Source: Epiperipatus broadwayi (lineage: Eukaryota > Onychophora > Udeonychophora > Euonychophora > Peripatidae). From it: DNA of 64,000 nt. The position numbers were made by a program, and so were the translations under genes. The notes under the pieces were generated by a model. The model was given only the letters and a program-made list of their open reading frames with translations. It was not told the origin of the DNA and did no database searches. Positions within the stretch are counted from its first letter, which is position 1, and the number at the start of each line of letters is the position of its first letter. Below are positions 23,125 to 36,339 of the stretch, piece by piece. The stretch lies in contig JAQFVV010012423.1 of the NCBI GenBank assembly GCA_028023455.1, positions 8,910,269 to 8,974,268 on the forward strand. Direction: 5' to 3'.

Positions 23125-25891
23125 TTTTCCAAAGGCATTTAACAATAAATACCAGATTATGAAAATAGTTCAATAAATAGTTATTACTAAATTAAGTTAC
23201 TATTTTAAAATAAATCACCATATTTTAATCTTGACACTGTATGTTCCCTCAATACAAAACTGCTGTAATAATTAAGTATTTAACTTATAATTTTGTAAAT
23301 TATTATGTTAGTATTTTGATGGATCATAATTTTATTATATAAATATTCATGTTCATCAGTGTTCATTTATGCATAAATATAATTATTGAAAAGCAAATGG
23401 CATCTTAGGGTAAACTTTTTCTTTCAAGGTAATCAATATTCTTTTAAATTCAAGAACAATCTAAATTTTTGCTCTTTTCCTAATACATTCTGGGGGCAAA
23501 AACCATTATTACCAAAGAAGTACAATATATATAAATTGTAACTGGCAGAGATGATGAGACAATAAAAAAAAAAAGATAGAGACGGATCAAACTTCATGCT
23601 AAACATAGCCATATAGCTGAGGTTTATAATATATAGCTAATCAAACAATCAGCTCAAAATCTAGCTAGCTTTTATATGCTGCTTTAAAAGATAAGTGCAT
23701 CAAGACAAATGCAAACATCAAATTAAAAGGAAAGTTCTAATACTTTTCTTTAATAAACAATATATCAGAAGGACAGTGTTCTAATACTCTCTCTTTAAAA
23801 CAACAACTCTTAAAATCTTAAGCAGCACATTATACAAAAGGTTAGGTTACTTTCTACACTCTTCCTACAATACATCTAAAATAAAATTAAATCTTATAAT
23901 CACAATCATTTTCTAAATACTCAGATCCTAGGCATAGCAATTCTTATTCAAAATAACTCAGATCTTCTATAAAATATAATTCTTTCTTAAAATACTTCTC
24001 AGGCATATAATTCTTTCTTAAAATAATTATAATAATCAAATCTCAGTGTTCTTTCCGTAATGAATTCTTCAATAATAATTAATCTTCTTCTTATTTCTAC
24101 TTCTTAAAACTAACTAAGAATGTGATCCTAGCAGCAAATAATAGCAAGATATGATCATATCTTAGAAAATTAAATAATTATGAATTTTAAAATTAAATAC
24201 AAAAATTCTTATATTTAAAAAAATGTTTTTAACCTAGTTACTAGGACGACATTCGTGATATTATGAATAGAAAAGGGATTTTGATGCTACCCAAATATCA
24301 CACTAACAGATTTTCTCCTAATCTTATGTTAAAATAAAATAATCTTATGATTTTAACTCAAGAAGAATACAGTAAAGTGATCTTGTAATAGATAAATAAA
24401 ATGATCTTATCATTTTAATTTAAAATAAAATAATCTCTATGGATGTTATCTTAACATCAACAATATAATTTATTAAAGTGACTTTTATATCACATTTTCT
24501 TGTACTTTCAATGCATAAAGTAAATATATGTGGTATAGTTAGATGTAGAATCATAAGTTAATTATTAAAAGAATATTTATTAACATTTATGACATGGAAA
24601 AGCAAACATTAAATTATTTAATAAACTTTATAAATTACAAAATTCTCCAGAAGAAAAATAAAATTATAGGTTACCATTTAAAATATTAATAAATATAATC
24701 AGTAAATCAAAAATCTTAATATGATTTCTTACAAATTCAATAAATTTCTCATTTTTAACAAACTCAGTTTCTAGTATATAGCCCCTATGTGAAATATAGT
24801 CAACAACTCTTAATAAGATAAAACCTTATCATCCTTTGGTGGCGATGAATTTTGAAGAAGATATATAAATTTTTATAGCCACATGTACTATTATAAATTT
24901 AATAACAAACATATTTTATCAGTATGCAACCTAAACGTATTAACAAGATCTACCAAAAGCACTCTGATTTATTAAGTGTGCACACATCACTTTCAAACCG
25001 TATCAAAAAGCCCGGATAAAGACATGGATGAGCAACACACATGACTTTTAGTAAATATATCACCAAGATAAACATTAAGGGATTGAAAGAGTAAAGGCAA
25101 AATGAACTGATGGCATAAACTAAGATAAGCATCTATACAAAAAGGCAATAATGAGCTAGGATCTTGTCTCTAGTCATAAAATATAAAATAAACCAACAAA
25201 AGAAGAGGAGGTTGCCTAAATACAGCATTACATGCTTAATATCACAAAAATATAATAAAACACTGGCATAATAAAATGATATATAATATAGGGATAACAT
25301 TACCATCTCCTATAACAACAAATAACTGATATGTAAAATCAATAAAATATAAAAAATATAGCAAAATATATCTAAGCATATAAAATTGTGGCAAAAATAA
25401 TTCAATAGTAAAAATATACTTCAACTTCATGAACTCTTCCAAACATTTATCCACATTCTAAATAACTTTAAAAGAGAACAAGTATAAAACACTTTAAAAA
25501 TTTGTTACTCTGGTAACATTCTGAGATTTAACATGAAAATACATGTTAAACCTATATATAAAATAATACAGAGAAAATAAAATGAATATAATGCATGTAA
25601 AAATAAATATTAAAACTAAATATTTTTTACCCATTTACCAAATAAAATAAACTCCTTAAGTCTTGATTTTTCCATACCATTAAAACAGGATAAAACCTTT
25701 CCAGGATCTCCAGATGACATTGAAAATTAATTCAATAATAGCAATTAAAACATGAGCTAAGTAGAAATTGAAATCAGTGATACAAATAAGATAGCCATTC
25801 TAAATAAATGATATAGATTAAATAAGTAATAAAATGAGTAGCATAAGTCTTGCATATATTTTAATTAATGCATTGAACAATAATATAAGTA

Positions 25892-27090
25892 CACCTGGGT
25901 CTCTTTTTACGCGGACTTATTTAACACGATTTTGAAGTTACGCAATTCGTCTTTCACCGGAAGTCGAAGTCCGATAATGTGCTATTACTTTAAATAATAA
26001 ATTTTGCGCACTTACGTTATATTGAAAGTAATAGCACAATATTGGAAGTCGACTTTCATCTTAGTAATTTCAATATTTTTAGTGCTTTGTAATAGTAAGA
26101 TTTTATGCAATAATGAAATTAAAATCATGATTTCCACATTTTATGTATACACACATTAAATTTTACAAGATTATAATGTAAATTTGTTCAAACATTGTAC
26201 GTGTTAATTATGCATTTTAAATCACATTCTGTTTTTGCTTTTTAAAAAAGAACGTAATCAATTATTAATCATTTAGTGTCCACAAGTTTATTTTTAAAAT
26301 GTCAGTAATAGCAGTGGGCACAATTAAAAATTAAAATCTGATTTTTAATTGTAATTAATAATTTAAAATTACTTACGGGCGACTTGAAATTAATGGGATG
26401 TAAAACGAAATTTGATTTTTAAACGGAATTGAAAATTAAAGACAAAAATAAGAATTTAATTTTTAGTTGTTAGTTTTAATTAAATTTTTCCCAGCAGTGG
26501 TGAATAAATGCCTTTTTATTATCATAAGTCTAAGTTCATAAACAATTAATAAAATCATCGTCGTCATCAACAGAAAACCATTAACACAACATGAGAGTGA
26601 ACTTGGCGCTAGTTGTATTTCCTCTTGTGAGAATAATTGCTGAGATATTCTTGACTTTGTTTAAGGAGAAGCCAAATACATCACATCACATGAGAATCTG
26701 ATTTTTTACTAGTTTGCAAAGGAACGTCTTTTTAGGCAAATAGCGATAATAATTAAAACGTGTATAAAAAAAATTAAATTACTGTACTGTAAATTATGCA
26801 TAAAAATATATTATTTTAAATAAAATTAAATATTAAAGTTAAAAAAAGTTTGTCTTGTATCATTTTTTTGCAAATTTGAAATTTTTTATTAGTCATATTT
26901 TATTTCCTTTTTTTTTTTTTTTCGCGAATTTTAAAATAATTTTACGTTGGTGCTTTGCTTTTACGTGAATTTTGAAAAATCACAGACTGCATCCCCCCCT
27001 TTTCAATGTAAGTTACGTCTATTTTTGCGCGATTTCGTTTGCACGTGTTTTCTGAGGAACCTATATATCGTGTAAAACAAGACCCAGGTG
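25892..27090. mobile_element. Tigger/pogo-like DNA transposon, non-autonomous copy 1
   Basis: 1199 bp flanked by TA (25890-25891 and 27091-27092), with inverted ends CACCTGGGTCT...AGACCCAGGTG-type (CACCTGGGTCTC at left, AAGACCCAGGTG read at right) extended by an ACGCG-like inner block. A TA duplication and ends of this CCTGGGTCTCnTTTTACGCG shape fit the pogo/Tigger group. The interior has no readable transposase. It shares most of its length with 51543-52775. Confidence 0.75.
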
Positions 27091-27092
27091 TA

Positions 27093-28238
27093 TTGTAGAT
27101 TTTTAATAACACACTAAATAACTAATAGCTATCTTTCATTTTGTGAAATACAATTCACAGCTTCTCGATGAATGTAAATGAAGAACATATTTTAAATCAA
27201 ATATAGTGAGGAGCAATAAATCTTCTTGTAGAACAAATATATTTTGAGCATAATAATTTGGAACAAACAATATAATGTTGAGAAATTATAATAAATTCTC
27301 AAGAACACAAATCAACTGTTATAAGTAATATACACATTATAAAACACATAGCAGATTTTCGGGAGTTAATTATACATAATACTTATTCTGTATTAATAAT
27401 AAATATTATTTTAAATAATAGTTAAGCACGTTTAACAATACTAATGTTTATATTGCTAAAAAATGTAGACTAAATAAGTATTAAATACAATTCAATATTA
27501 TGGTTTATCCTTTAGGACAAACAAATACTCAGTGGCACAATAGTTCACTAAAGCATAGTAACTTAATTTCTAATTCTAGGAAAATACATATTTCATATCA
27601 GCATTCAACCCACAGATATAAATAGACATAAATGCATAATAATGTGTATTTCCTTTATAAAACATTTTGTAACAAGTAATATATATTTTAAAATAAAGTA
27701 TGTATCCAATTTTATAAAGAAACAAGCATTTCATTCCTTTGAAAATAATGATAATGCGATAATTTTAATATAACATTACTAAAAATACGTAGACAAATAA
27801 TTCACTAATTATTTAAATAAGCATTCATAAATTGATAATTGATATTTCTAAATTCTTTTATCATTTACAGGATCCTATCATTTTAACTGCAGCTCATTTT
27901 TAATAAATAAATTAAGCCAAAAAAGAATGCTCTGGAAAATGATAGCAATATTCAACATTTTGAATAAAATATTGCATTGAGATTAAGAAATTCTTTCTTA
28001 AAATAATATTTGAATATGATAAAATAAATAAATTGAAATTTTACAATGCAGCAATAACTATACCTTCAATAAAAATCTATTGTTGCCATAGATTTCATGA
28101 CAACAGGTCAGTTCTTGAAATGTATATATATCATTTAGAACAATGGTGTAAACTGATTAGTATGAAGAGGCTAGGTAACAAAACCTAAATAAATAACTAT
28201 TTTGACAATGCATAATTTTTTTTACTTTAATTGAAATA
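27093..28238. other. AT-rich intergenic sequence
   Basis: Nothing recognised on either strand. Confidence 0.4.
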
Positions 28239-28384
28239 ATGGTAGTCGTGGAGGGATCATACTGCCGCAGGCAGATAGCACTGCGACACCATCAACAATC
28301 AGCCTGAAGCTTGCAAGTGATAAATTTATATACAAAAGTGGCTGAAAATTGACAAATAAAAATGCCTGAGGCCACAACTACCAT
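28239..28384. repeat. Possible small MITE
   Basis: ATGGTAGTCGTGG at 28239-28251 and CCACAACTACCAT at 28372-28384 are inverted with one mismatch and enclose 146 bp of higher GC than the flank. No convincing target duplication, and no second copy seen in the window. Confidence 0.35.
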
Positions 28385-29756
28385 AATAATTAATACTTGA
28401 ACATGCTGAAGAAGGATAATGGATGTGCATCAGTTTAGAAAAACAGACTTATCACAATTCTTTAGTTTCTGAGTTGAAATTCTAAAAATTGATCCAATTC
28501 AAGTATTCTGGAAAATTCTAGACAAACTAATTATTGCATCATCTTTTAAAACAATTATTATTTAACATTAGAAATTATTTATAATAAAAACTATTACAGT
28601 AATATATAAAAAAATACATTTTTTAAAGAAATTTCCTTCTTTCTTATTTAACTTTCTCAAAATATTGCTTCAGTTGTTTTTTTTAAATGTTTATATTTTC
28701 AATATAAAATAAAGCATTAAATTAACTTTGGACATTATTAACTTTTTGAAGAAGAAAGTACTTTTTATATAATTAAGTTAAGAATTATTGAAATACACTT
28801 ATATAAGGCTATTTTTAAATTAATGATAACTTATAGCAGCAACTATAACATGATTAAATAAATCTCAGATATCCTATAATCATCATGTATGAAAAATAAA
28901 CTATATAATTTTTTTTTAAAAAATATACTATTACAAAAATGGATATTCAATTCTACAGCAAGAACTGAATGTTACAATATATATATAATATTATAAATTA
29001 AAAAAAAAAAAAGCCACGAGATTATGGAATCTAAATAAAATAACTATTCTATATATTGTAATCATTATAAATAACTAAATAATTAAGCATTTAACGGTTT
29101 TTATAATTGTGCTCTATACTTGAGTTATAATGTTCTATTTTTGGCTTTCTTTCTTCATGCTGTTACTAAAAGGTGAGGAAATTAATTGTTCTGACACAAA
29201 TCATCAACTAGATAAATAAGCAGTCATTATTAAAATCTAGAGCTTCAAAGACAGTTTCTTCCATATCTAGGCAGCAGTCTACATGCTTTGGCATTAATAT
29301 ACAACTACAACAAATGTTTAGCCACTTATTTAAAGAAATTTCATGTTAAGTATAACAATGATTTTCATAAATTGTTGATGATTTCCTTTATCAACTTTTT
29401 GTAAGGCTTTCTCAATCTTCATAATCTTGATATTTTATAGATCCTATGGGGTCACTTCTCCTTGGTCATAGTTTATTATTCTAATCCAATTAACAAATAT
29501 TTGTTTAGTCATTTTGTATATCTTTTAACTTTTGATTTTTCATATTTTATACATACTGGTTAAACATCACCCATCATATAACATACTACCTTCCTATATA
29601 AATAAGCTCTTCCCTCTCAAGTCTTTTTTTAAAAAAAAAATTAATTAATTAGTAAATACTTTAAATTTCTGTTTTAAAAATTCAATTTAATCTGATATTA
29701 TTGCACAGGGCTTGTCTATTTAATTATATACATAATTAATATTAATACATTGTACA
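28385..29756. other. AT-rich intergenic sequence
   Basis: Homopolymer and TA-rich tracts (for example 28981-29010) but no gene or repeat family recognised. Confidence 0.4.
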
Positions 29757-29890
29757 GGCTTAAACCTGCATTTATATATGCAGGATTCGAACCCAGCCTT
29801 ATCTTTTGAACATGTGTGTGATCAGCAATATGAGATGGCACTGAGAGTAGTGGGTCGTGTTAAAGTCTGAGTTCGAATCCCGCACAATTA
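29757..29890 (+). repeat. tRNA-like repeat fragment
   Basis: Related to the units at 12651-13480: ATCTTTTGAACATGTGTG, GATCAGCAATATGAGATGGC, and ending in GAGTTCGAATCCC (about 29869-29881), a perfect RNA polymerase III B box. An opposed B-box-like GGATTCGAACCC at 29789-29800 suggests two inverted ends joined. No complete tRNA cloverleaf can be drawn, so it is not called a tRNA gene. Confidence 0.6.
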
Positions 29891-30141
29891 ATATTAAAAA
29901 ATACAATTTCTTTTAAAACAAAAATTGTTTACAAAGTTATAATGCTATTAAAAATTATTAATTTATTAAAAAATAATTATTTTCTTTACACTTAAATTGT
30001 TTTAAATGGTTGCCATGTATCGTGTTTTCATATTTTGTCATTATCAATTATTCAAATTTTTCCATGTGATTTGATGCAGAAGTAGAGTGGAAGAGTAGAA
30101 ATATCACTTCCAATACTTGAACTTCTTATGATCTCATAAGC

Positions 30142-31738
30142 CAGTGTTTCCCAACCTTTTTTGGCTTGCGTACCACTTGGTAGTACATCACACAAAATTG
30201 TACCACTTTGTAAAAATGATTGTATTTCATGAAATTTGTTATTGCGAGTGTTATTTTATTTGCATTATAAATATTATAGGGTGACCATGTATGTATTTAC
30301 ATCTCATAATGAGACAAATTACATTGAAATACTCCTAAATGTCATGCCAGATTATAAACTCACTGAAATTATAAACTCACTGTAACATATTTATATATAT
30401 ATGTGTTTGTTCAAAGTTTCATATTTTTTCCAAAATAATTTATTAAAGATTACATTAAAGGTTATTTGGTATATATTTTGTACAGTGTTTTCTCATTCCT
30501 TCATTTGGTTTTTCCGAATTTGAGTCTGTTTTCTCTTTTTCGGAGCATCTTGCTATTGGTTGGGCCATGGAGAGGATAAATCCAGCATGTCCCAAGTCAT
30601 GGTAAAAATAACCTCAGGGGTTATCAGGCTATCTCGTTCTTGTTTTCTTTATATTGTTCAGCATGAAGTTAATAGGATTAAAATTTTGATGATTAAATAC
30701 TAGCTTACATCTAGTAATCCACAATAGATGATCAAGAATTAACGAGAGTCTAATTTCTGGGTATGATGCTTTTTTGATACATTCTTTCAAATTAAATAAT
30801 TTAGATTGATTTGCCTTTTTGTCATATTTCGTTTACTAATAAATGGTTTTTAATAAAAACACAAAATTATAAAAAACCAATTAATATATTTTCTTATCGT
30901 AATCAAATATTTTTATAAAATAAATTTAATGAGATCTTTGTGCTTGTTTCGAACAACGTAATTATTTGAGATTTGGTTCAAAAGATGCGAGGTATACCCT
31001 TAAGTCTACAGCTGCGTTCAATCTGTTTCGATACTTATTTAAAAAAAAAAAATATATGAAAAAAAAAGCTCTTCCTACTAATTCTGTACTCGTAAACGGT
31101 AATAATAATTTAAGAGCTTTCTCAGAAAGTTGTTCATATTCTTTAATGTTTAACCAAAAATTAATTAGATTGTGTCGTTTGAATTCTACTTGTAAAGTTC
31201 TGTCACATCATAATTCTATTAAATTTTTTTTATCCTTTATTGATAATGATGTAGCTTTTTCTAAATTTTCTGCATAGAAGGGGTTTGAAATCCAATTATC
31301 ATTTGTGTTTTCGGTTTTGGAAAATATTCCATGAAAGACAATTTTAATCCTGTTGAATGTGCTATTATATTTTCTCGTATATCTTGAGACAGACTAACCT
31401 TATTTTCAAACAAAAAATATGTAGCGTTTCGAATACTTCCAGTTGATTGTTTTCGATACTTATATATATTACTGTTTCCAAAAATTTAATTTCTTAATCA
31501 TACTTTCAATTTTATCATTAACATTAAAGATCGTTATTGACTGTACGTATAAACAACTTTACTGTATAATATTATTAATTAAAATAATTTATATGAATTA
31601 TAGAAAAAAACGTTTCTATGATATTTTTATGATTTAATTTTTTTTTTATGTCCGCCATTATTGATTATTTTTCGTGTACCACCAACCAACAACTCGCGTA
31701 CCACCAGTGGTACGCGTACCACAGGTTGGGAAACACTG
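30142..31738 (-). mobile_element. hAT DNA transposon, internally deleted
   Basis: 1597 bp with perfect 8-bp target duplication TCATAAGC (30134-30141 and 31739-31746) and inverted ends CAGTGTTTCCCAACC and GGTTGGGAAACACTG. Inner repeats of the phrase GTACCAC occur near both ends. The terminal sequence and 8-bp duplication are diagnostic of hAT. The body retains only the C-terminal part of a transposase, so it cannot move by itself. The exact duplication suggests a fairly recent insertion, although the coding part was already broken. Confidence 0.9.
30964..31440 (-). pseudogene. hAT transposase remnant (C-terminal region, ZBED5/SCAND3-like)
   Basis: Minus-strand reading gives DIRENIIAH, NPFYAENLEKATSLSIKDK (about 31285-31230), an in-frame stop, CDRTLQVEFKRHNLINFWLN, EYEQLSEKALKLLLPF and, after a shift and a Phe-rich insertion, KYRNRLNAAVDLRVYLASFE to about 30966. 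This is the order of the C-terminal part and dimerisation domain of hAT transposases resembling the domesticated ZBED5, SCAND3 and FAM200 proteins. The TSLCExxFS-type segment before NKYRNRL is damaged. The N-terminal BED finger and most of the RNase H-like core are absent. Confidence 0.75.
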
Positions 31739-31746
31739 TCATAAGC

Positions 31747-33785
31747 AATAAAGTCAATCATTCTTTATTTAATTTAAATTTTGATTTAGCTTTTCAATTT
31801 TTCAGATTAAAATACTCCACTTTTCCTCCTCTTTCAATTAAATATATTTCCAATAGATTCCATTGTAATAAAAAAAACTATTAGAGTATATCTAAAGAAT
31901 ATTTTAACCTTTTAATATATATTATCCATAAAAATTTGAACATTACTTTTAATGAAGTTTATCATATAGTTTATTTGAATTACATTAAGCAAGCATGTGT
32001 AATTAAGAAATCGTAAGATAATTTAAATATTCTGTATAAAATAATATCTACTTGTAATATAATGGAGTTGAAATAGATGCACTGAATAAAAAAATGCGTT
32101 TGAAGTTTGGTTAATGTAAATTCTGAACAAATAATCAGTTTAAATTATGAAAATAAATTCATTACAAAACAGTATGATTAAATTTTTACTGAGAACTTTT
32201 AAAATGAATATATATATATTTAAGGATTGTTGGAAATAGAACAAACTATTTTGCTCCACAAATGAATATATAAATGAAGAATGGTGCAAAAAATAAAATT
32301 GATGTTTCGACTCAAAATTTATTTAAATAGTAATTATTATTTTAGTTTTTAATCAATGAACTAACTATACAATATATTTGAAGATAAAATATATAAAAGA
32401 ATATATTTAAGCATCCTTAAAGAGAATTAAAAAAATAATGGCAAAAATAAATTACAGATGCTTAAAAAATATTACTGCATTAATTTAAAATAAATGTATT
32501 GCTTATCAAGAATATCCTTTGGCATATTTTAAAATATTTCATTAAATTTTGATTTCTCCTATTATACTTTTTTTTTTTTTCGCATTAAGAAAAAAAAGAT
32601 CAATTCTAGTTCAGTCATAAGTATTTTTTTTATTTATTTTTAAAGTAGAAATACAAAATTGTTTGCACTTACACATTTGTTATCTCCTTTTGATAAATAC
32701 ATTAATGCTTATTACTAATTTCTTATTAGCTTAAAAATTGCCATATTTTTAGTCTTGATATTAAAATATATTTACATAAAATGATTACCAACAGCAGTTT
32801 CACAAAAAATAACTTTTGTTAAATACAATAAATGATAATTTTAAATTTTATTTCTCATGTAATAAATTTTTAAAATGGCCATGAAATTTTAATATCATTG
32901 TAACATATGCAAGTGAGAAATTAAATACAAGTTGCAAGAAATTTAAATAATTAAAAATATATTTATTCAATAAAATTTTATCTTGATTAACAAGAACTAG
33001 TATCTTTTCATTTCTCTAGTATGTATTTCTCATACTGTACCTATAGCATTTTAGAATGTACTTTTTCACATTAAATATATTTAAACTGTATTTTATCGTA
33101 GAAAAAAAAAAAAAAAAAATTTAAATTGATGTTGTAAAAGTTTATCAAATTCAGTAGTATTTCCTCTTGCTATACTAGTACTATTTTAAATTATACTTTA
33201 ATATTAGTGTTAAATCAAATCCTATTCAAATGAACAATTAAATATGTGGTTACAAATACAATTTAATTAAAATATATTTACAAAATCAAATTTTATTTCC
33301 TTTACCCAACTTTGTAATCTTTTAATTAGTACGGTCCTCTTTTTGATTTTTCATGACATCATTTGAAAACAACTGCGATATAGATTTTCCATCGCAAATT
33401 TTTTTAAAACAAAGCAAAATTGTATACGTTAATAAAATTCTATACAAAAAAAAATTGTGCAAAATTGGTGGAGTATTTGTTATAAAGTCACAAACTTTCA
33501 TATTTATATAACAAAAGATATATTACACACTATATGACATCATTAATCCAATTCCATGTCCCCCTCCCCATGTGTAATATCTGAAATACAGAATAGAATT
33601 TTCAAATATAACTATTAATTCATTTTATTTTTCATTTAAACAATATTGTTCACGTTTACTTATTTTCTTGTGCCAAATAAAAGTTAATTCTTATTTGGTC
33701 AAAAAGAAATATGTTTTTAATTTATGGCATCTAATAATTCAATATTTTTTTCTATGGATATAGACTGATATTTTATTGCAACAAG
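31747..33785. other. AT-rich intergenic sequence
   Basis: Poly-A/T tracts at 32570-32583 and 33103-33119; no gene or repeat family recognised. Confidence 0.4.
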
Positions 33786-33789
33786 ACAG

Positions 33790-34520
33790 CATTCCTCTCG
33801 CACAATTTTTTCAATCTCTCATTTATAGAACATGCACTATCTAACATATACCGATTGTCAAATCTTGATAATAATCAAATTATTCCTACTCTTTCTTTAA
33901 TCTTACTCAAATTCCTAATCAATTCTATGTATTCATTCATTACTCTCTCTGATGGCTCTGACAAATTATTTGTCCCTATTATAACATACACATCTCTACT
34001 CCCTTGTTTTTTTACCTTATCTGTATCATATCTAATTCTAATTCCAAGCACATATTCTTACATAGCTGTTTCTATTTTCCCTTGCAATTATATCTCCACA
34101 TTCCTAATTAGTGAATTTCCTATCAATACACTCAGTTTACTTTCCTTACTTCATCCATAACATTCTCTTCCACTTTCTGGACTTCCTTATCATTTCTATT
34201 CAATAATTCCTTCATCTGCTCACACTTCATTTCTAATGATTTTAATTTTGATTCTACATCCTTTACCCTTTTCTCTATCTTACTTATTCTTTGGCTAACC
34301 ATCTTCATTGCACTATCTATTTTTTCATCCATATCTCTTGTCACTCCACTAAAAACATACTCTATCCTATTTTCAACTACATTTTTCCTTTCTTTTTAAA
34401 CTATCTACACTTAGAAACCACTTTTTCACCTCTTTTATCACATTTACACTATCTACATAACCATAAACCTGTAACATCTCATCACATATGGTATACTCTT
34501 CCACAACATGCTAATTTCTT
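33790..34520 (-). pseudogene. LINE ORF1 remnant: coiled coil followed by SGNH/esterase-like domain
   Basis: The minus strand at 34344-34132 encodes 70 residues of heptad-patterned coiled coil (KMVSQRISKIEKRVKDVESK). A one-base shift near 34140 leads into an SGNH-hydrolase-like series: VLIGNSLIRNV (about 34125-34094; GNS where GDS is expected), VYVIIGTNNL (about 33990-33962, block III-like) and RFDNRYMLDS (about 33868-33838). Coiled coil plus esterase is the known arrangement of ORF1 in CR1/L2-type LINEs. Upstream residues (VIKEVKKWFLSVDSLKRKEK) may belong to the same protein in another frame. Stops and shifts make it inactive. Confidence 0.58.
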
Positions 34521-36339
34521 TCTGATCATTATATATACATTGTGAGATACAAATACAATCCATATTCCTTATTTTCAAGTCCCCTACTCTATATTTAACT
34601 TTATGCTTCCTCCCCTACTCTTCAAAAGAGACAAACTTTACTTTCAATGATGATCGATAAATACATTTTCCAACAGTAGGCTTCAAAACATTATCTTTTT
34701 TCTCAAATAAATCATTTCCTTTCTTAAATTAAAAAAAATCTTTAGTAGCAAAATTACTAAAAACCAACTAACAATACGTACAGCTTAGTCATAAAATCTC
34801 CTTACAGTAACACCCTCACAACAAAAAAATTCTTTTACTTCTATATTTAAAATGGTATAACTAAACACTTTCCAAACGTTTTCAATATTATTTTAGATCT
34901 TCCCAAATCCAATTAAAACTATATTTCTTGGCACCATTTTTTCCCCACATTTACAGTTAGTACACCATTTTTGTATCAATCTCTTTTTTGATAATAATCA
35001 CAAAAAAAAAAAAATTTATCTTGCAGAACACAATAGCCACGTCAAACAGCAAGTCAGTAACAACTCTCCATGCAGTAGTGCCACCGAGTGCAAGCCATAA
35101 TAACTAATAGATACTAGATTTGGCCATCATATTCCTATTTAGTGCCTACTCATCCAATATCCTAAGACTAGTTTCTATCTTGTGGCTTTCATCAGTGAGG
35201 AACCTTGGATCTGAGAGCACTGCACCTAGATCTTGTGGTGCAACTGTCCAAGAGTCTTTTACCTTCTTAATTAACTATAAAGCTATGAGCCCAAGATGAA
35301 AACCCATTTTCAATCCAAACTAATTCACTTAAATAGTCATACAGATCTGAATTCAGTTTAGAATCTCTATATTGGTATCTTAGGTTTTTTAATAATCATA
35401 GTTACCAACAACTTTGGCCACGATTAGTATTAAACCATATTCTTACACAATTGATTAAAACAATAACCTACACAGTCAGTGCAAGCCATAGTAATCAATG
35501 GATACCATGACTTGCACTGGATGGCACAACTGTATGGAGAGGGTTTCTATTGTTTTAACATATTGTGTATGAATAAAAAATGGTGATCATGTGAGTATGT
35601 TGTTCTGTAGATAGCTATAGATATATAATGGTGTAAATACTGTTTTGGATCAAAAACAAAAAGGTTTTACAAATAGCATTTCTTTATGTATTATGATTGC
35701 TTAAGAGGCTGTGTTGTTTGAGTACCAAAATGAACGCTGAGCATAACAATTTTAATTGAATAATTTTTTTTACATTTTCATTAAATGAGATGTTGCAGCA
35801 ACCTTTAAATCTTGTATTTTCATCATTGGATAAACTATTCAGAGCATAGCACTCTTATAAGCGATAGCTTAATGAAGTTAAAAATTAAAGTACTTACCAT
35901 TGTTCCAATATTAGTTGTCCAAATACACATACAGACCAAAGACCATGATAATAAATAGATAGAATTTATGCATGAAGAAACAGTAAAAGAAAAATAAGTA
36001 CAAAAATAGTTGAATACTTAAAATGGAGATTAGAATATGGATAGTATAGACAAGGGATGTTAAAATTAGTAGGAACTGTATGAGTTAAGGATAAAAATGA
36101 AAGACAAATTTTTGTAAAAAAAAAAAAAATAGCCATCTCTGTGATAGAATAGATTTCAATTAGGTTAAGTTTTCCTACAAAATATATAAATGCATATTCC
36201 TAAAATAAGTAAGATAAAATTGAAGCGAACATTAAAAAAAAAATTATATAAATTTACATAAAAAGAATTGTTCATAGAAAATTTAATATATGAACAAAAA
36301 TCAATGGATTTTAAAAAACTAAAGAAAAAAAGTCTAGGG
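34521..36339. other. Mixed sequence with a dispersed repeat at 35030-35560
   Basis: Pyrimidine-rich on the plus strand up to about 34760, probably the 5' part of the LINE ORF1 remnant. Positions 35040-35300 and 35460-35540 are less AT-rich and share phrases with 5640-5710 and with each other (AGTGCAAGCCATA). A small palindrome, GTGCAAGCCAT...ATGACTTGCAC, lies at 35483-35522. No gene recognised. Confidence 0.4.
35040..35540. repeat. Dispersed repeat, unrecognised family
   Basis: AGTGCAAGCCATA occurs at about 35089 and again at 35481, and GTGCCTACTCATCCAATATCC at about 35135 recurs at 5667. The higher GC than the surroundings supports a distinct insertion. No coding potential and no clear ends. 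Confidence 0.45.

Larger units (their letters stand above)
21991..25889. other. AT-rich intergenic sequence
   Basis: Apart from the candidate exon at 22296-22454 and the palindrome at 23011-23124, I see no gene, RNA or repeat. Minus-strand open frames at 24950-25132 and 25242-25454 have low-complexity hydrophobic composition and were left out. Confidence 0.4.

Noticed and set aside
29757-29890. Possible functional tRNA gene
   Set aside because: It has a perfect B box but no pairable acceptor stem or anticodon arm, and matches the dispersed repeat units.
30966-31277. 103-codon plus-strand open frame in the hAT element
   Set aside because: The opposite strand carries the recognisable transposase motifs; this frame is its antisense shadow.
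34291-34545. Plus-strand open frames at 33855-34160 and 34291-34545
   Set aside because: Antisense shadows of the minus-strand LINE ORF1 remnant.
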